Source of the DNA: Adiantum capillus-veneris
Taxonomy: Eukaryota > Streptophyta > Polypodiopsida > Polypodiales > Pteridaceae
Length of the DNA stretch: 64,000 nucleotides
Assembly: GCA_014529385.2 (NCBI GenBank)
Contig: CM043948.1
Location: 26,229,768-26,293,767 of the forward strand
Direction: 5' to 3'
A model generated the notes under the pieces. It saw only the letters and a list, made by a program, of their open reading frames with translations, made no database searches and had not been told where the DNA came from. Position numbers and translations under genes: made by a program. Below, one piece after another: positions 57,801 through 64,000 of this stretch. Each line of letters starts with the position of its first letter. The stretch's first letter is position 1.

Positions 57801-59332
57801 GAAGAGAGCAAGTTGCTTCAATCAAGCAACGATACAGGAGCTTCAAAGACCATTACATTTCTTAGAATAGGAAGCCTCGCCAACAAATGCCAATAAGAAA
57901 ATTGCTTATACCCACATCTTGCACAACATAAATCTTTTCCATGCATTGACTGTGTATGCATAATAGGGCTACATTACAAGGCCTGCATAGGCACAACTTT
58001 TAATTGCCCAAGCACAACACATACCCTTTGCGATACCCTGTCATAAAGGATGACTCCAAATAGGAAGGGGGGAGGCATTCTGAATGCGGACCTAACATTA
58101 TGACTATTAGAGGGCAATGTTTTGTGAGATGCATTGAATTTTTGCGTTTTATTGTGACAATTTTAAATGACGAAATTTAGAGTATATGCCCTCATAGTAG
58201 TGTTAAAGAGGAGTATGGGGACAAAATCCATATATGAGCCCCTAGGGACATGTGTATAGTGTACATAGCATTTAGATTTCTATTTGAATGATTTTTCTTT
58301 TGTTGAGTTGTTTTAAGATTTTCTTTGTTTATTATTAAGAAAAAAAATAAAAAAATCAATAATCCACATGAAGAAAAGACTGACGAGAGGCCTGAGCACT
58401 ACAAAGAGAAGAAGGTATAGTGAAACGATGAAACTTCACGAAGTATGTCTCAGCAGCCACTACAATAGCCGAAGAACTTGTCACAAAGCAGTGTCAACAT
58501 GCAACCGACAAGTCATACAAGTCAGAGTCCAGTAGCTACGCCACAAAATGAGTGAGGTGTTAGTCCCAAAGCTTCAAGTAATATTCTCTGTGGTCTAAGC
58601 GTCTTAGCTATTCTAGGTACTGCTCAAGCTAGAAGAGTTGAGCATATTTATGTTGTGTCGCTCATGTTGGTATAGGTGAGCAAAAGAGTCGAAGTCTAAG
58701 TACTTAAGTCTGGTGAAGTGAAGGAGAAGGTCCAAAAGACACTCACGTATTGAGCACACTGAGATATGAGTGGAGAAACTTTTACATAGAAAACCCTTCT
58801 TGGAAAGGTGGAAGCTATTGAGACATCTTTTGATGTCACATGTGCTACATTTATTCCTCGAAACACCCATTATCTCCTTCTTTCACATTGCATGCTTTTG
58901 TTGACAAATTTCTCATATGCATATAGAGTGTCCCATAATTGGCACTTGCATCAGGCACTCTTTCCGTGTTTCACCCAAGCACTCACCTTTCATGAACATG
59001 TACTTCACGTTCAACTGCTCAACTCCAATAAGAGCGTATACCAAAGGGATTTTTTTCCCACCGGGTTTTTTCTCTTTGGTCATCCAGGTTTCAGACCCTA
59101 ATCTAAAGACACCTATCACCATCCTCTTGTACATATTCCTTCTACATCAACAATAAGGAAATGCTACTCAAATCAATTGACAAATGAATTGGAGCACCAA
59201 TTTGAGATCATAGCATACTTCTCCTCAATGGCGAGTCGAAGAATGGCCTACAATAACAAAGTTGCAGACAACACTAACAACATGATTGCACAGGAACAAA
59301 GAAGTCCCCAATGACAAAGAGCAGACATAAGG
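57801..59332. other. LTR-D non-coding interior
   Basis: RT, RNase H or integrase motifs would be expected here in an autonomous element, and none are visible in any frame. Short open frames at 58808-59156 (both strands) are unrecognised. Confidence 0.5.
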
Positions 59333-59920
<588 letters not shown>

Positions 59921-59923
59921 GAA

Positions 59924-60880
59924 TGTTGACCGCTGGGTCAACAACACAACATAACTCAAGTTTTGTACCAAAGTCTTATCTTTTGCGAGTTATGAAATGC
60001 TGCAGATAATGGCTATAAATGTCATTTGTAATGAGTAGTTATTCTAGTTTCAGAAGCCGGGGTGCAATGGCACTTCCAAATTGTAAATACAAAGCCATTT
60101 GACCCTTTCAACCCCATTTTTGGTTAAACCTAAGGTAGCCGTAGTATATAAGGTACCTAGGTCATTTTTTCAAGAGACTTTTTTCATAATCAAAACTTTA
60201 GTGCTGCCGTCTACTATGTGTGAGAGAGAAAGAGAGTGAGCGTGAGCTTCATCCTCTCGCTACGCCCGGCTCGCTCAACACATTGGAGATCTGACTGCAC
60301 CATTGTTGTAGGCTCGAGGAGAGCTACGCGACAACACCAAGCATTCCACGCGAGACGAAGCGCACATGCAGACGCATCTACGATCTATTTGTGGCCGTAA
60401 GTGTATCAAACGATGTCTGTTTTCTACGTACTAGTAGTCTATAGAATCGTGGCGACATAAGCTACGCATAGGTACTCATAAATTTTAGTTTCGGGCACTT
60501 TTAGAATTCGGCTCTGTCATCATACGCGTTTTCCGCAGATGGGTTTAGAGTGAGGGTTTTGAGTGTAGAAGCTTAGGGACAGGTGTATCCTAGTGAGGGG
60601 ATGGTGTTCCTTAAGTTTCGTATGAATCTGGCATGATTAGGTGAGTTACCTTCCGTATGTGTGTATGTGGCTAGGTGGTGTAGTTGAGAGCAGTGAGGTT
60701 CTTGATTGTGGTTTAGTTGGCCTTCCAGAGTGTTGTATGTGTAGGATGGTCTCAGCCTGACAAGCTTAAGAGATTTCCTCTGTGTGCCTATCGGGTCATT
60801 TGTGTCCTCGATTGACATTATGCTGATCTAGGTAGTGTTTGCATTCACTTCATGGGTGTGTGAGTTGCTTCCGTCTAACA
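59924..60880 (+). repeat. LTR-D 3' LTR (957 bp)
   Basis: It starts TGTTGACCGC after the polypurine tract and ends TCTAACA before the AAGCT target duplication. The only complete LTR copy of this element here. Confidence 0.9.
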
Positions 60881-60885
60881 AAGCT

Positions 60886-61101
60886 TGATTGATTCAGCTA
60901 GTAGTAGTTGATATTACTTAAAAGTGGTTAAACTCTAATTAGGAAAAAATGGTTAGAGACCATTTTATATGGTAAAAGAACACTTAAATGTGTTTATATA
61001 ACACTCTTAAGTGGTACCACATAAAGTGATGAAGACTCTTGAAAAGTAATGCACAAACACTTATACTATTTTATAAAGTACGCAGTGCTATTTTTTTACA
61101 G
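60886..61101 (+). other. Host intron remainder with hairpin repeats and splice acceptor
   Basis: It follows the AAGCT duplication. AAGTGGTT, ACCATTTTATATGG and AAGTGGTACCAC motifs (60920-61035) are the same repeat class as 48360-49500. It ends in a polypyrimidine tract and AG at 61100-61101. Confidence 0.65.
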
Positions 61102-62217
61102 GGTCAGCATGACACTTTGTTATGGGAAGTAGAAATGGCGACAGGGCATCTTCGATTTGTGGAAACGATTGTTAATTTGTTCAAGTCAAGAATGCCTATC
61201 CTTCCTGTCAGGCCTTTTGTTCATTTGGGATCGGACAATAGCTGTGTGCTGTTAGGTGATTGTGTTGCTTGTGGGATGTCTATCATGCAGACTGTTGTTA
61301 CCGATGTCTACATGCTCCGGTGTCAACATTTGTATCGCCCACTTTGTTTTGTAACTGCCTAAAAGTCTGCCGGCCAGTGTCTATTTCATGGATGTGGGGA
61401 ACCTTTAAAAGATGCTTCGAAGCTGCTGGCACCTGGAGAGGCAAACATGGATGAGCATGTTGGTACAGGTAATCGATGTTTTTATACCTTATGATATGAA
61501 GCTGATTGTATATTCATTTCTTGACCATTTTTTTTCTTTTCTCCATGTAATTGCAGAGAAAGATCCAATGCAAGGCATCTTTGGATCTCCTGTTGTTGAT
61601 GGAATTCGTAATATTATGTGGAACATTCTTCTCTTTGAATGTTGACATAACTTAATATTGAGTATTATTACATTGTCTTTAATGTAGTACACTCCCAAGC
61701 TGGGTCATCACGCAAGCCCAATATTGATAGCATGTGTGGTGGGTGTGGGGATAAGAATGCATCCCAGAAACAAGAAGGTGAAGACACTCCGGACCAACAA
61801 AAGGCAGAAAAAAGGGCTGAAAAAAGAGCAGATGTAGTGGGAGCTCAAGGTGACGCATCCAAGGAGTCAGCCAAGGTGCCTCTGAAGCCAGAACCTACAA
61901 TGAACAAGGACGTAGAGGACGCTGAAAAATCATCTGAGAAGCCAATTGAAAAGGATACAACAGTGAACTTGTCTGATGAGGACTCAAAACTTCTTATTTC
62001 AGAGGTTTGTGCAGAGATTTTGGGGCTTAGGAAAAAGAGATGCAACACTGAAGAGCGCGCCACACCAAAGAAAAAAGCTAAGGTTGCACCCGAGCCTCTA
62101 GAGCCTACTCCAAGAGGTAAAAAATCCAAGGAGCCTTCATTTGCTCGAAAAAAGACTAACCTCCAAGCATCCAACCTTAAACCTCCCAAACCAAAGTCCT
62201 GCAAGAAACTTCTGTAG
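61102..62217 (+). pseudogene. Host gene middle exons: cysteine-rich (RING/PHD-like) module and Lys-rich segment
   Basis: An exon from 61102 reads GQHDTLLWEVEMATGHLRFV, then CVACGMSI, RCQHLYRPLCFVTA, a TAA (61360-61362), KSAGQCLFHGCGEPL. The spacing C-x2-C...C-x-H-x2-Y-x2-C...C-x4-C resembles a RING or PHD finger. It splices in phase at 61469/61470 (donor ACAG/GTAATC) and 61557/61558 (acceptor TTGCAG) to EKDPMQGIFGSP. A later open frame to 62217 is Lys/Glu-rich with RKKRCNTEER and TPKKKAKV, which look like nuclear localisation signals, and ends CKKLL-TAG. No exact family is assigned. Confidence 0.5.
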
Positions 62218-62330
62218 GCCCTATTAACCTTTTGTCCTTTGTAGCCTCTTTGTAATTTTGTCTTTGTACCCTCATTTTGATGATAATGAAACGAAGGCTT
62301 TATTTTTCGTTCACTAGTTGTTTATTGCTC

Positions 62331-62429
62331 ATTGATTGTCTATTTATTGTACTCATATTGTTCATTGACTGTCTATTTATTGTACTCATATTGTTCATTG
62401 ACTGTCTATTTATTGTACTCGTATTGTTC
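62331..62429 (+). repeat. Three tandem 33-bp units
   Basis: ATTGA(T/C)TGTCTATTTATTG begins each 33-bp unit, at 62331, 62364 and 62397. They lie downstream of the TAG at 62215-62217, in a probable 3' UTR or intron. Confidence 0.95.
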
Positions 62430-62484
62430 TTTCCGACATCATCATGAGCATCTTCAAGTAGAGCTTATTTTTTTCTCTCCAGTA

Positions 62485-63555
62485 TCTCCTGCCAAGTGGA
62501 CTATTGCAGCTTGGAAGGTATACTTTTCAAGTGTATTTTGAAAAGGTTAATATGTCAGTCTGATTGAGGTTTTTAAGGCATGGTACTTGTCTATGGCAGA
62601 ACTTAGCTGGATTGGAGATGTTCAAGAACCAGATGAGAAGGTTGAAGACATAGTAGCTAAGTAGGATGCAGAGCAGGATGCAGATGTAACACCAGATAAA
62701 GTAGAGGAAGACCAGGAACCAACAGTTTGCCCCGAGATTGAGGAGATTTCGCCAAACTGCCCTGGATGGGGATATCTTGTTTCGAATTTCTGCAAGATCA
62801 AAAAGCTCATCATCCTTAATCTCGATGGACTATTCGTGAAACGAGATGTAACCAAACGTGATCCAAAGACTGGACAACTTAAACACCCTCCACGTCTAGC
62901 TTCTGACAGAGTTAAACTAAAAAGAGTGGACGAGAAGTTGTGGATCTACTACCGTAGAGATGTTGAGCAATTTGTTTGGGATTTGAGGCAAATAGCAAAT
63001 GCAATGATTTGGAGCACTTGTACTGCTGCTAACATTGAGCATATCCTCAGTACATGTTGGCCGGACATATGGGAACATAGGACTTATTACTTTAGGGATC
63101 TCTTCTCAAACTGGCAATGTGAAAAGTGGTTGTATTTTGAAGAGATTGCTGGAGATCTAAGAGACCTTGCAGGTGAACCTATGTCTTTCAAGCCCCTTTA
63201 CCATGTTTGGAACAAGTTTCCAGAATAAGACTCCTCTCGGACATTGCTGGTAGATGACTCCACATATAAAAATATGCGCAGTGTTTGGGACAACTGTATA
63301 TGTCCACCCACCTTTGAGCCTCTTGATGAAGAACAAGACCCTGATTACCTCACGCGCACATTGTTGCCATGGCTGTGCAGATGGGCACTAACCCCCAATA
63401 CCCTGGAGTATACAAAGGCAAACCCCATCATCAATCCCAAAGATGAACTTTCGAGTCTAGTCTTTGAGCACTTTGTTATAAATGGAAATGAAAGAGATTG
63501 TACATCCGGAAGTGCCAGAAATGTTATATATTGTACATTCTTGGTGGATATGTAG
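62485..63555 (+). pseudogene. FCP1/NIF-type HAD phosphatase domain with altered nucleophile motif
   Basis: A small exon (62485-62518, ISPAKWTIAAWK) may precede a frame opening with MAELSWIGDVQEPDEK at 62593. TAG at 62662-62664 interrupts it. The domain reads KKLIILNLDGLFVKR (motif I, N-x-D-G where D-x-D/N is normal), FVWDLRQIANAMIWSTCTAA (motif II S/T), KPLYHVWNKFPE, a TAA (63226-63228), then RTLLVDDSTYKNM (motif III DD) and LLPWLCRWALTPNTLEYTKA. These match the FCP1 homology domain in order and spacing; family members dephosphorylate RNA pol II CTD or related proteins. Two stops plus Asp-to-Asn suggest loss of activity. Confidence 0.7.
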
Positions 63556-64000
63556 ACGTTTCTGGATGATTGTTGTAATATAGTTTTTGTAATATACAGA
63601 AGTTATGGCACTTTACTGTCTCTGCACTTCTGAATGTCTCAGAACCACTTTTTAGTGGTGCTAAACCCCTAAAACGTGGTTAAATTTTTATTATGTTAGT
63701 GCAACAGTTTTTCTGGAACTGCAACACCATTTAATGGTGATGTTTGGGAGGAGTGGTGAAGCATTCTTAACCACTTTTTAGTGGGGCTAAATCACTTTTA
63801 GTGGGGGCTAAACCGCTTTAGTACCACTAAAAAGTGGTAAATTTTTATTGAGTTTTTCTGAAACTGCAACACTTTTTAGTGGTGATGTTTGGGGGGGGAG
63901 GGGGGAGTGGTGAAGCATTCTCAAAAACCAACATGTCAATTCCATCATACGTTTACACCAATTCTATCTTGTTCAATCTTTCACTAGATGATATAAAATC
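63556..64000. other. 3' flank with ACCACT/AGTGGT hairpin repeats
   Basis: AACCACTTTTTAGTGGTGCT (63642 on), ACCACTTTTTAGTGGGG, ACCACTAAAAAGTGGT and a duplicated block (TTTTTCTGGAACTGCAACAC to GTGGTGAAGCATTCT at 63706-63757, again at 63857-63921) make a third hairpin cluster. No gene is visible after 63555. Confidence 0.7.

Overview
This is nuclear DNA of a land plant, and almost all of it is transposable-element sequence. The evidence is spliced exons, Ty1/copia and Ty3/gypsy (chromovirus) LTR retrotransposons with plant-type primer sites (TGGTATCAGAG-like), LINEs with a plant-type RT and C-terminal zinc domain, a tRNA-derived SINE, and extreme density of (GA)n/(CA)n/poly-G microsatellites. 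I see no bacterial operon, rRNA gene, true tRNA gene or CRISPR array. A large-genome plant, perhaps seed-free, would fit, but the species cannot be fixed from the sequence.

Layout. 78-4901: a LINE (LINE-A) with a poly-A tail and a 10-bp target duplication. 5494-8671: a second, 5'-truncated LINE (LINE-B) with a 12-bp duplication. 10.2-14.5 kb: microsatellites mixed with a TIR-bearing MITE-like family and a GA-linked repeat family. 13.65-17.37 kb: a minus-strand LINE (LINE-C) of a different, L1-ORF1-like lineage that lost most of its RT. 19173-21228 and 42522-44642: two copies of a ~2-kb duplicated segment. 23242-42521: a chromodomain Ty3/gypsy element split by three copia insertions, all antisense to it: copia-A (26327-30485, TSD TCTAC, in the protease), copia-B (about 31620-35052, in RNase H/integrase) and copia-C (37089-42163, TSD CAAAT, in the 3' LTR).

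44.6-47.1 kb holds tandem repeats, a transposase-like remnant and a gypsy LTR fragment. From about 47.3 kb to 63.6 kb lies the only plausible host locus. It has spliced exons (47482-50525, 61102-62217, 62485-63555), a RING/PHD-like cysteine cluster, a lysine-rich tail and an FCP1/NIF-type HAD phosphatase domain with an altered nucleophile motif. It carries several in-frame stops and is probably a decaying gene or a gene pair. Its introns and 3' flank carry unusual clusters of ACCACT/AGTGGT hairpin repeats.

The host locus is interrupted by a 10.3-kb LTR element (LTR-D, 50537-60880, TSD AAGCT) that landed 11 bp downstream of a splice donor. LTR-D encodes only gag and an aspartic protease. It carries six copies of a 24-bp palindrome in its leader and has captured a piece of a host DEAD-box RNA helicase mRNA next to its 3' LTR. 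The palindrome array and the captured helicase are the most unusual features here.
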